Shown: one piece after another, positions 16,836-25,400 of the stretch
Layout: every line of letters starts with the position of its first letter
Position numbering within the stretch: the first letter of the stretch is position 1
Notes under the pieces: generated by a model
Told to the model about the DNA's origin: nothing
What the model saw: only the letters and a program-made list of their open reading frames with translations
Databases searched by the model: none
Position numbers and translations under genes: made by a program
NCBI GenBank assembly: GCA_039024635.1
Contig: JBCCQA010000028.1
Span: 1-64,000 of the forward strand
Direction: 5' to 3'
Length of the DNA stretch: 64,000 nt
Source: Kuafuiihalomonas sp039024635
GTDB lineage: Bacteria > Myxococcota > Kuafuiibacteriia > Kuafuiibacteriales > Kuafuiibacteriaceae

Positions 16836-17480
16836 ATGTGGGAGGTCTTCAAGACGCTGTCTCAGGGCGGCGTAATGATGTTCATCAACCTTGGCGTGTC
16901 GATCTCGGCCGTCGCCGTCGTCCTGCTGCGCGTCTACCAGCTGTGGTTTCAGTACCGGATGTCGATGAACGCCTTCGCCGACTCCATCGTGGCGTCGGTG
17001 GATCAAGGCAACTACGCGAATGCCGTGCAGATCGCCTCCCAGAAGGCGACCCATCCTTTGGGCGCCATCATGAAGGACATGCTGCTCAAGGCCGACAAGT
17101 CCGACAAAGAGATCGAGCGCGCCTATGAAGCCTCGGCGACCCGCGAGTTGCCTCGCCTCAAGCGCTATACGGCTTACCTACCTCAGGCTGGAAACCTTGC
17201 GACCCTCATTGGTCTGCTGGGCACCATCCACGGTCTTATCGAAGCCTTCGGAGGCGCGACGGCCGAGGATGCCGCCACTCGTCAGCAGGTGCTGGCCAAG
17301 GGCATTACGGTGGCCTTCTACAACACCTTCTTTGGCCTCGCGATCGCCGTTTTCTGCGCCCTGACCTTCATCGTCATCAACGGGCGCCAGGGCATGATCG
17401 TCGAGACCATGGAGAACGCCTTGAACCGGGTGCGGGATCGCATCATGGATCGCAACAAGGCGATGCGTTCAGCCCGCTGA
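16836..17480 (+). CDS. MotA/TolQ/ExbB-family proton channel subunit
   Basis: A 214-residue inner-membrane protein of the MotA/TolQ/ExbB family, which forms the pentameric stator of proton-driven envelope motors. Three membrane segments are visible: about residues 11-33, 115-137 (AGNLATLIGLLGTIHGLI) and 155-180 (VAFYNTFFGLAIAVFCALTF). The cytoplasmic loop between the first two is mostly helical. The LLGTIHGLIEAF motif matches the family's GLLGTVxGMI signature. Two ExbD-like genes follow at 12- and 9-base gaps, making a three-gene operon. No TonB, TolA or TolB gene is nearby, so the partner that uses the force is not evident. Confidence 0.88.
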   Translation: MWEVFKTLSQGGVMMFINLGVSISAVAVVLLRVYQLWFQYRMSMNAFADSIVASVDQGNYANAVQIASQKATHPLGAIMKDMLLKADKSDKEIERAYEASATRELPRLKRYTAYLPQAGNLATLIGLLGTIHGLIEAFGGATAEDAATRQQVLAKGITVAFYNTFFGLAIAVFCALTFIVINGRQGMIVETMENALNRVRDRIMDRNKAMRSAR

Positions 17481-17492
17481 TCGAGCCCAACC

Positions 17493-18008
17493 ATGGCAGG
17501 AGGCGGAGACGACGAGGCCACGGCGTTCGACCTGACGGCCTTGATGGACATCTTGTCGAACATCATCTTCTTCTTGATGGCGAGCTTCGGAGCCGCGGTC
17601 GTCGCAATCGTACCGGCCTCGGTGCCCACCATCTCCGAGGGAGGCGAGAATGACACCGCGACCGAAGAAGACAAGGTCACGGTCACGATGAAGGTCGAGG
17701 CGGACGGTAAGGTTGCCATCTCGGCGGCCAACAACGAGATGCTGCCAGAAGAGCTCAAGCCCTACGACAAGACCATCCCCGGCAAGGACGGGAGCATCGA
17801 CGCGGAAGCCATCACCAGCCACCTCTGGAGCATCAAGGACGCCTTCCGCAAGTCCGAGAACATCGTCATCGTCTGTGATGAGAAGGTTACTTACGCAACG
17901 CTCATCAACGCGATGGATGCTTCGCGCGAGCGGAAGATGGAGGTGGACGGTAAGAAGGTCCATCCCCAGATGTTTCCGGCCGTGGTCGTGTCCTCGATGG
18001 CAAAGTGA
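17493..18008 (+). CDS. ExbD/TolR-family stator subunit 1
   Basis: A 171-residue ExbD/TolR-like protein with a short cytoplasmic tail, one transmembrane helix with the essential acidic residue (Asp19 in LTALMDILSNIIFFLM), and a periplasmic domain of about 130 residues. The Asp in this helix is the proton-carrying residue in ExbD/TolR. The periplasmic part has the usual alternating beta/alpha pattern, with an insert rich in Glu/Asp/Lys. Its membrane helix is almost identical to that of the next gene product, so the two are paralogs that probably form a heterodimer inside the ExbB pentamer. Confidence 0.85.
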   Translation: MAGGGDDEATAFDLTALMDILSNIIFFLMASFGAAVVAIVPASVPTISEGGENDTATEEDKVTVTMKVEADGKVAISAANNEMLPEELKPYDKTIPGKDGSIDAEAITSHLWSIKDAFRKSENIVIVCDEKVTYATLINAMDASRERKMEVDGKKVHPQMFPAVVVSSMAK

Positions 18009-18017
18009 GGAGAGCCC

Positions 18018-18530
18018 GTGAGCTTCGGTAAGAAGAAACAGAAGAAGCGCGGACTAGGTTCCTTGGACCAAGGTTCGGGGAATCCGACGGGTCTGAACCT
18101 CATCGCCCTGATGGACATCCTGTCGAACATCATCTTCTTCCTCATGGCGAGCTTCGGGGCCCAGACCCTGGATTTGACCTCGGCCAACAAAGTGAAGCTG
18201 CCCTACTCGACTTCGGAACTCGCCCTGAAGATGTCCCTGTCGGTGGCCGTGACCATGGACGAGCTGTACGTAGAGGACGAGCCTATCGGTACCCTCGACG
18301 TCGGCAAGCTGACCGGGCTGGACGAGAACCGGATGGTGCCCTCCTTGGAGAAGGCGCTGAAGCGGGTGAGGGCCGACCGCCTAGCCAAGAACGAGCGACC
18401 CAAGGACGAAGACGAAATCGTGCTCTTCATCGCCGATGAGCGACTGGAGTTCGCTACCATCGATCGGGTGATGAAGACATGTGCTCGTGCCGGCTTCACC
18501 AAGTTCCGCTTCACCGTCGGCAAGCAATAA
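18018..18530 (+). CDS. ExbD/TolR-family stator subunit 2
   Basis: A 170-residue paralog of the preceding gene, starting at GTG 18018 nine bases after it. The N-terminal tail is strongly basic (KKKQKKRGLG). The membrane helix keeps the acidic residue (Asp33 in LIALMDILSNIIFFLM). The periplasmic domain ends with IVLFIADERLEFATIDRVMKT, close to the ExbD consensus in which the last strand-helix forms the dimer. The stop codon lies inside the 3' end of the convergent gatB gene (20-base overlap). The pair of ExbD proteins with one ExbB resembles TolQ/TolR-type sets used in myxobacterial gliding motors, but no motility gene is seen here. Confidence 0.85.
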   Translation: MSFGKKKQKKRGLGSLDQGSGNPTGLNLIALMDILSNIIFFLMASFGAQTLDLTSANKVKLPYSTSELALKMSLSVAVTMDELYVEDEPIGTLDVGKLTGLDENRMVPSLEKALKRVRADRLAKNERPKDEDEIVLFIADERLEFATIDRVMKTCARAGFTKFRFTVGKQ

Positions 18531-19809
18531 TCTCGAAGCAGCGACGAAGACGGAGCGGGTCGCACCCTGGTGCCACCCGCATCGCCTGACCGACCAAGTA
18601 GCCCAACGCCTTTGGATGCCCCTCTCGCAGTCTTGCCAGGACCCCGGGATGGTCCATGGCGACCGCTTCTGCCACTGTCGTCGGGTCGATCGCCGACGCG
18701 CCTTTGCCCAAAAGGAGTCGCTCCTGCTCGACGCTGCTCTTCCCAGCCCGTGCCGCCCGGACCGCCGCTCGGATCCGTTCCGGACGCTCGCGCCAAGTGT
18801 CTTCGAGTTCGGGGGCCTTTCGAGCCAGGCCTGCACCCAGGTGGGCCAGTAGCTTCGCCGCCGCCGCGAGTTCCGATCCTCGAAAAGGCGCCAGGTGGGG
18901 CGTCCAACTAGGCTGCAAGGCGAAGAAGCGGGCCGTGTCTTCGGGGCACCCGGCCGCCTTCAATCGGTCCCAAGTCTCCATGGGACAAGCCGTCTCGAGC
19001 GGGGGTGGAGACGGGACCCGATAGCTCGGAAGGTCCGGCTCGGGCAGGAACCGATACTCGGGTCGGCTCTCCTTGGACCGCATCGGCACCGTTCGGCGCT
19101 GCTTGCGATCGAAGCCGAGTGTGGTCGGACGGACGGGACCGTCCGCGGCGCGCTGGCGTTCGATCTCTGCCTCTACGGCTTGGGTCACGAAACGGTAGCT
19201 GTTGAGGTTCTTAATCTCGCAGCGGGGACCGCCCCCGATGGACACGTTGGCATCGCAGCGTATGTCCCCATCCTGGAGCGCGCCGCGGCTGACCCCGAGG
19301 GCGACGACCAAGGCCCGGAGCCAGCGGAAGGCCTCGCCCGCTTCGGCTCCGCCACCGAGCGTGGGCGCGCTCACGATCTCCACCAGGGCGGCCCCGCTCC
19401 GATTCATGTCGATCCCGAGTCGGCCCGAGGGGAGGCGCTTGCTGCGTCCCGCGTCCTCTTCCAGATGGAGGCTTCGCAGCGGAAGCTCGCCGTTCGGCCA
19501 GCGGAGAGTGCCCCCTTCGGCCAGGGGCTCCAGCTGGCTGATCTGATAGCCCTTGGGGAGGTCGGGGTAGTTGTAGTGCTTGCGGGCGAAGCGGCAGCGC
19601 TTCGCCGGCGTCGCGCCTAGGCCAAGGGCCAGCCGAAGGGCTAGGTCGAGAGCCCCGGGGTGGGGGAGAGGCAGCGTCCCGGGGAGTCCCAAGCAATGGG
19701 CGGAAACGTCTTGGTTTGGTTCGCGACCGCCCGGAGATGGAGCGAATAGTTTTCCGTCCAAATCGAGCCGCACATGAAACTCGAGGCCGACCTTCGCCTC
19801 GGCACTCAC
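18511..19809 (-). CDS. gatB: Aspartyl/glutamyl-tRNA(Asn/Gln) amidotransferase subunit B
   Basis: GatB carries the tRNA-binding and kinase activities of the GatCAB complex, which converts misacylated Glu-tRNA(Gln) or Asp-tRNA(Asn) to the correct form. The family signatures are present but somewhat divergent: VGLEFHVRL, HCLGLPGTLPLPHPGAL, RKHYNYPDLPKGYQISQLE, IDMNRSGAALVEIVS, DIRCDANVSI, RCEIKNLNS and RPEYRFLPEPDLP. The end KALGYLVGQAMR is the GatB/YqeY tail. At about 432 residues it is shorter than the usual 475 or so. GTG 19809 is preferred because it overlaps the stop of a tiny membrane protein gene (GTGA); ATG 19827 is an alternative. gatA and gatC are not adjacent. Confidence 0.85.
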   Translation of the reverse strand: MSAEAKVGLEFHVRLDLDGKLFAPSPGGREPNQDVSAHCLGLPGTLPLPHPGALDLALRLALGLGATPAKRCRFARKHYNYPDLPKGYQISQLEPLAEGGTLRWPNGELPLRSLHLEEDAGRSKRLPSGRLGIDMNRSGAALVEIVSAPTLGGGAEAGEAFRWLRALVVALGVSRGALQDGDIRCDANVSIGGGPRCEIKNLNSYRFVTQAVEAEIERQRAADGPVRPTTLGFDRKQRRTVPMRSKESRPEYRFLPEPDLPSYRVPSPPPLETACPMETWDRLKAAGCPEDTARFFALQPSWTPHLAPFRGSELAAAAKLLAHLGAGLARKAPELEDTWRERPERIRAAVRAARAGKSSVEQERLLLGKGASAIDPTTVAEAVAMDHPGVLARLREGHPKALGYLVGQAMRVAPGCDPLRLRRCFEIIACRR

Positions 19810-19910
19810 GGACGCTTGCGGGCCCATCGCTTGAGCAGCATCACGGTCACCAGGAGACCGAGGACCAACATGGCCTTGATGAACAGCGCATGCTCCACCT
19901 GTCTCATCAT
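19806..19910 (-). CDS. Small (34-residue) single-pass membrane protein
   Basis: A short reading frame on the minus strand starting with two successive ATG codons (19910 and 19907). It encodes 34 residues: a polar start (MMRQVEHA), a hydrophobic segment (LFIKAMLVLGLLVTVMLL) and a basic tail (KRWARKRP). The tail fits the positive-inside rule for a single membrane helix. The TGA (19808-19806) overlaps a GTG start of gatB by four bases, the arrangement typical of cotranslated genes. No strong Shine-Dalgarno is visible. No family was recognised. Its existence is predicted from composition and overlap alone, so it could be a chance frame. Confidence 0.45.
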   Translation of the reverse strand: MMRQVEHALFIKAMLVLGLLVTVMLLKRWARKRP

Positions 19911-19958
19911 GATCTTTGTGGTGTCGTTGGCAATCTCGCAGTGCTAGCTTTGAAGCAC

Positions 19959-20384
19959 ATGAGGGCAGTCGCCCCGGCTACCGAGCCGGATTCTCCTGTC
20001 GACGCGGCCCTGCGGGCCATCGACGAAAAACTCACTCAGTGTTCTTCGGCGGGACGACCCTTCTCCCTTCTTGTGGCTCGCGGTCAGGTCGAAGCGCTCA
20101 CCGAGACGGCCAGCGTTCATGAGGTCGAAGACCAGACCGTCGTCACGCTTCCGGGCATCAATCTCGACCGCGCCTGCGCGCTGGCCGAGCGTTGGGTGCG
20201 CCACCATCCCGGAGTTCGGGTCGGCGTGGCCTCGACCCACGGTCATTGGGCGGCGGCGCGGGCGCTCTGGGATCGCGCCAAGGTCGCGCTCGAGACCGCC
20301 GAGTCCGGCCCCGTCGGTCCCGTCGTCTCCATGTCCTGGGCCGACGTGAGCACCGACCTTCCTTCGAGTCTCAGCTCTCGCTGA
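19959..20384 (+). CDS. Small protein resembling a truncated, inactive GGDEF domain
   Basis: A 141-residue soluble protein from ATG 19959; upstream in-frame sequence lacks coding character. The layout (helix, SLLVARGQVEAL strand, NLDRACALAERWV helix, then VRVGVASTHGHWAAARALWDRAKVALETAES) recalls the last two thirds of a GGDEF domain, where a VSIGVA strand is followed by an AxxLxxxADxALYxAK helix. The GGDEF signature itself is absent, so it cannot be a diguanylate cyclase. It might bind a nucleotide or a partner, or be a decayed relic. The 3' end overlaps the convergent squalene-hopene cyclase gene by 14 bases. The family assignment is tentative. Confidence 0.5.
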   Translation: MRAVAPATEPDSPVDAALRAIDEKLTQCSSAGRPFSLLVARGQVEALTETASVHEVEDQTVVTLPGINLDRACALAERWVRHHPGVRVGVASTHGHWAAARALWDRAKVALETAESGPVGPVVSMSWADVSTDLPSSLSSR

Positions 20385-22410
20385 AACCGTCTTCCTCCTT
20401 CGACCAAGCCCGTGCCCGGGCCATGGCCATGAGAGGAAAGTAATGACGATACATGTGGTAGTTGATCATGAAGGCCCGACTCAGCTCGGTCCCCTGTGAC
20501 AACTCGTCCTGCAGTTCTTCCCGGAGCTCGACCCGAAGTCCGACACCGTAGCCCGGAAAGCCAGTGCCAGTATAGCTCGGCTCGTTCCAGCTCCCGTCAC
20601 TTCCTTGGGTCTTGGCCAGGTAGCGCAAGCCCCGTCGGACGGCGTCTTGGTCTCGAGGCCGCCGACCCGCTTCCAGGGCCATCAGCGCCCATCCCGTTTG
20701 AGAGGCGGTGCTCGGTCCTCGTCCGCGGGCCTTCGCGTCCATGTAGGAGCCACAGCGCTCGCCCCAGCCTCCGTCGGCGTTCTGCTTGCTGAGGGTCCAG
20801 TCCAGAGCCCGCTGAACCCAGTCGGCCGCCATATTCTGGCCTACGGCACGAAGGGCCGGCAGAACCGCACCCACGCCGTAGACGTGATTCACCCCCCATC
20901 GCCCGAACCAGCTTCCGTCGGCTTCCTGCTCCCTCCGAATGAAGGACAACCCCGCCGCCACCGCCGGGTCGCTGGCGTCGTGGCCCAGTAGGCTGAAGGC
21001 CTCGAGGACATGGCTGGTCACGTCCACGCTGGGCGGATCCAAGACCTCGCCGAAGTCGCAGAAGGGGATCTTGGTCAAGAAGGCGTTGTCGTTATCTTTG
21101 TCGAAGGCCGCCCAGCCTCCGTTGCTGCACTGCATACCGCGGGTCCAGGCGACGGCCGCCGCCAGGGCTCGCTCAATGCGGGGGTCGGGCCGGTCGCCTC
21201 GCGCGCGAGCCAGCACCGCGATGGCCACCGCGGTATCGTCGACGTCCGGATAGGCCCAGTTTTCGTATTCGAAAGCCCAACCGCCCGGCCGAAGGTCGGG
21301 GGCCTTGATCGACCAGTCGCCGGGTACCATCACCTGTTGGTCCAACAGCCAATCGATTGCCCGTTGAACCTGGGGATCTTCTCCCTCGATGCCGCAATCC
21401 TGAAATGCGAACAGCGTGAGCACGGTGTCCCAAACTGGAGATACGCTGGCCGCCACGTAGCTTCGCTCTCCTTCGTCGATGCGCCAGCGGGGATCTTCGA
21501 GCGCACCGAGCGCCGCCTGCATGACGGGATGCTCGAGCCCGTAGCCCTCGTGGGCCAGCGCCATGACGCTGTACACCCAAGGAGGCTGAATCCCGCCCCA
21601 GACGCCGTCCGCGTCCTGGTGGCGGACGATCCACTCTACCGCGCTCCGCTGGGCCCAAGGTCGAAGCAGCATCAGCTTGGCGTCCTGAAGGCGATGCATC
21701 AGCCCGTCCACGGCCAGGAAGAAACGCTCCCAGCTCATGAGCTTGCCCGCGCGTGGGAGGCGGAAGTCGAAGCGCTCACGGCCCTCGGGAAAGAGTTCCT
21801 CCAGCCGGTCGGCCCCAGGCAGTGGGTGAACGGGTCGACGGGCCGACAAGAGGGAAATGGGGAGGAGGGTCGCCCGGGCCCAGGTCGCGAAGTTGTAGAT
21901 CCAAAAGGGCAGGAAGCGCGGGCAGAAGATGATCTCAGGCGGCAGGTTCGGGGTGTCGCGCCAGGGCCAGACGCCGATCAAGGCCAGCCAGTAGCGTGTG
22001 AAGACCCGAATGTCCCGCAACCCGCCCTTGCCGTGGATCCAAGTACGGGCCCGAAGCATGGCCGGTTCGTCGGGGTCCGCTCCGTAGGCCTTGAGGGCGG
22101 CGTAGCACTCGACGGTTGTGTTGATGTCGCCGTTCGGAGCCTGATGGTAGACCTCCCAGCTTCCGTCGTCTCGCTGCTCTGCTCGCAGGGCGTTCAGGAG
22201 TCGAGGCACGAGAGGATGGTCTCGACGGCCCAGGACGTGGAGCGCGAGGAGCCATTGCGCCTCCATGCACGCGTTGCTCTGAAGGCGAGCCGCCCAGTAG
22301 CCCTCGGGCCGCTGCTGCCGGCGGCTCCACCGCAACGCCGAGTCGATGGCGGCGTCCAGGTCGGCAGCGAGGCGGGGAGCCACGACATGGGCCATGACGC
22401 GCTGTTGCAT
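20371..22410 (-). CDS. shc: Squalene-hopene cyclase
   Basis: A class II triterpene cyclase of 679 residues that folds squalene into hopene or diplopterol at the membrane surface. The protonating DxDD motif is present as YPDVDDTA (Asp389, Asp391, Asp392), which marks squalene cyclases; oxidosqualene cyclases have a different motif. Several QW repeats are visible (QEADGSWFGRWG, QNADGGWGERCG, QGSDGSWNEP), as is the conserved GGWAFEYEN stretch. Start at ATG 22410; ATG 22395 is an alternative. It follows the gene for the 2301-residue lipoprotein on the same strand after 78 bases. No other hopanoid genes (hpn) are in the window. Confidence 0.93.
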   Translation of the reverse strand: MQQRVMAHVVAPRLAADLDAAIDSALRWSRRQQRPEGYWAARLQSNACMEAQWLLALHVLGRRDHPLVPRLLNALRAEQRDDGSWEVYHQAPNGDINTTVECYAALKAYGADPDEPAMLRARTWIHGKGGLRDIRVFTRYWLALIGVWPWRDTPNLPPEIIFCPRFLPFWIYNFATWARATLLPISLLSARRPVHPLPGADRLEELFPEGRERFDFRLPRAGKLMSWERFFLAVDGLMHRLQDAKLMLLRPWAQRSAVEWIVRHQDADGVWGGIQPPWVYSVMALAHEGYGLEHPVMQAALGALEDPRWRIDEGERSYVAASVSPVWDTVLTLFAFQDCGIEGEDPQVQRAIDWLLDQQVMVPGDWSIKAPDLRPGGWAFEYENWAYPDVDDTAVAIAVLARARGDRPDPRIERALAAAVAWTRGMQCSNGGWAAFDKDNDNAFLTKIPFCDFGEVLDPPSVDVTSHVLEAFSLLGHDASDPAVAAGLSFIRREQEADGSWFGRWGVNHVYGVGAVLPALRAVGQNMAADWVQRALDWTLSKQNADGGWGERCGSYMDAKARGRGPSTASQTGWALMALEAGRRPRDQDAVRRGLRYLAKTQGSDGSWNEPSYTGTGFPGYGVGLRVELREELQDELSQGTELSRAFMINYHMYRHYFPLMAMARARAWSKEEDGFSES

Positions 22411-22488
22411 CGGAGCATCCGGGGGTCAACGGCCCGGTCGAGGCGCCCTCGGACACCCTTGCGGACTGGGGGTCATCGGACAGGATGT

Positions 22489-25400
22489 TCAGCGGGTCTC
22501 CACCGCCACGATCTCGAAATCGGAAAAGCTGAGCAGGGCCATCATGTCGACGACGGAGGTGGCGATGTGCCCAGAACCGACGATGAGTTCGGGGTTCGTG
22601 GGATCCACCTCTTTCCAGGTCTCGCCGTCATGGTAGGCCACCCAAGCGTGGGCGGTCATCGTGTTTCCCGTCGCCATGAAGCCCAGCCGTAGCCTCGCTG
22701 GTATCCCCGATGCCCGAAGCAGGTCGGCGAGGAGAACGCTGTACTCCGTACAGTCGCCTCGCCGCCGGTTGAGAACCGCTTCCGAAGAGAGGGCTTGGCC
22801 CGTCAACTCGTAGCTCAAGTTCGACTCGACCCAGCCCATGAGCTTACGGACCCGCTCTTCGACGGCGTCTTCCTCCCGGATGAGAGTCCGGGCGAGGCTT
22901 CGAATCGCTCCCGGAGGAAGCTCCAGGTCTTTCGCCTCGGGCCCGGCCTCCGTTTGGGCATCCGAAGGGCCGGGGTGAATCGTCACCCGCGTCATGCCCT
23001 CGCCCAGCTCGACTTCGTTGCGATGTCCTTCCGCGAAGAGTCGCCCGAGCTCCCGAGCGGCAGGACTCTCGAATATCAAAGTCATGGGACGCCGCGCGTC
23101 GTCGACGCGAACCACCCTCGGAAGCATCAGCGTATTGCGTGGCCGGGCGAGGGCGGCGGCGACGACAGGGAGGGTCGCCGTATCGTCGTCTCGCTTGGCA
23201 AAGCGCATGCTGGCACGTACGAGGAGCTCACCCTGTTCACTGGTTGCGCCTTCTAGTTCGCTCTTTTGGCTCATCCGAACGAGCTGCGTGAACATGCCTG
23301 CCACCATCCGGGTCTGGGTCGGGATGAAGCCACCGTACAGCGAAGCCTCCATGGCTGAGGCCGAGGCTTCATTGTCGACCTGACCGAGGATGAAGCCTTC
23401 GATGGGCAGGCGCTGTTTGTCGCCCAAGCGTGCCAGCGCCTCGGCCCGCAGACCGTCGACCGGGCTGATGACGGCGAAGCCGTCTCGGGTCTCGAAGTGC
23501 TCTGGGTTGTCCTCCGAGCTCGCTCGGTCTTCATCCGGTTCGGGCAGGACCAAGACCCACCCATTCTCCAATGCTTGACCTTCGTACCAGCCCAGCGCGA
23601 AGGGGCGCTCAGGATCGATCCACCAGGTTGGCAAGGGGACTGCGACATCCGAGCCGATTTGCTCCACCAACCCTGCGAAGAAGCTGGTGGCCGGCCCTCC
23701 GACCACCAGGCGATTGAGCGCGCCTTCGGGGAGTCCGCCGGCCAGGCGCTCCAAGGTGTCCTGGGAGGTCTCCTCTTTGTCTCCCTGCAGCCGAAGTCGG
23801 ACCTCCACCCCGTCCCCAGTCATCGTCACACTCAGGCGTCCCGGTGCCCCGCTCTGGCCTTCCTCGAACAAGAGAGCGTGCGCGCCGCTCGTGCGGCCTC
23901 CCAGCCAGTTCCGGTCTTCGACCGACAGCGGCGCCTGGTCCGGGGCGCCGATGAGGTCCTTGAAAGCAGAGGGCTTGCCCACCAAGGCTCGACGGCCATC
24001 GGCAAGCATCGAGACGTTGTCTTTTCGGAAGGCGCCGCCTTCGAAGAGGGTGAAGCGTACGATCCCTTCGGCAGACTCCCCGAGGAGCTCCGTGTTCATA
24101 CGAAAGGACTGAGCAAGTCGGGTATCTCGCGGTTCGACGGAAGGCTTGGCGGCTTGGTGTTTCAAGAGGCCGGACATGAACAAAGAAGGCACCGCGGTCA
24201 GGGTGGCCATGGTCCCGGCCCCGACGATGAGCCCTTCCGGAATGCTGGTGAGCTCGAGTCCATCTCGTGTGCTAGCCAGCCGTCGTCGAAGAGCATCCAT
24301 GTCTTCGACCTGGAGCTCGCAAAGGACGCGATGCTTGCCGCTAGAAGCGCAGGTCATCGGGGCCCCGGGGACCAGCAACCCGCTCGGCAGCGTATGGTCG
24401 AGCTGGTCCGATAGACGACGGAGCACGGTCCGCAGCATGCCGCCACTCGGGCCTTCACCGAAGTCCACGGCCTTGGTCATCGTTCGGAGCAGAGGCGCCA
24501 AGAGCTCGGGCTCGGCCAGCCGCACGAGCATGCCGTCCTTGGGCGCGACGAGGTCGTGCAGTTCATCTTTACGCCAATCACGAGGCTGGGTGGATGTGCC
24601 GAAGATCCACGTCGCGACAGGTCTCAGCTCTTCCTCCAGGTCCTCGACTCTCTTCCCTCCTTCGATGGCCTGAGCGAGCGCCTCATAGCGGCTCGGAAGT
24701 CCCTCCGCATAGACGCCCCCGCCCAGTTGATCGCTAAGTTCGGGGATGCGCGCGTACAGGTCGTCGAAGGCTTGGATGGTCTTCTCGTCGAGCCGCGGTG
24801 CAAGCCCCCACAGCAGTCGCTTAACCAGCAAAATCTCGTCTTTGGTTTCTGCCTTGTTCGTATCGGCGAGCCGAGCGTAGGCTGCTTCTACGACTGCTTC
24901 TTCGGACGCCGAGCTGCGGAGCGAGGCCGCGACCAAGGACGCCGTTTCGATGGTCCCGCTTCTCAAGTCCGTCGCGAGCAGGTCCTCGCCGAGCCCATCA
25001 CCGAAGAAATAGTGCGCGACGATGGCTTGGACGTGGGCCACGTCCGAGGCCCGGACCATGCTCTTCCCGGCCCGACGTCGCGCTTCTTCGGGGAGAAGGG
25101 CCATCAACTGGAGCGCACCGAAGGGTCGGGTGGTTTGATCGCTCCTCTGGATGAGGGGCACAGCCTGCAGGAGCTGAACAGTGCACTCAGGAGATGCCTC
25201 AATCGCCTCCGCCCCAAAGCGCGCCACGACAGGGTCGTCGTCCAGAGCGGCGAGCGGCCCGAGGAGTCCCGCGTCTCCGGGGTTGCTGCAAGCGACCACT
25301 CGAGCTCGGTCCGAAGCTGGGAGCACCTTAAAGACGTCGGCCCACAGGTCCGGTGTCATGTCTTTGGGGCAGGGTGCTTCGCTCTCATGGTTCTGGACGA

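Noticed and set aside
21010..22692. Plus-strand frame antisense to squalene-hopene cyclase
   Set aside because: The cyclase has the DxDD motif and QW repeats; the antisense frame has none and no signal.
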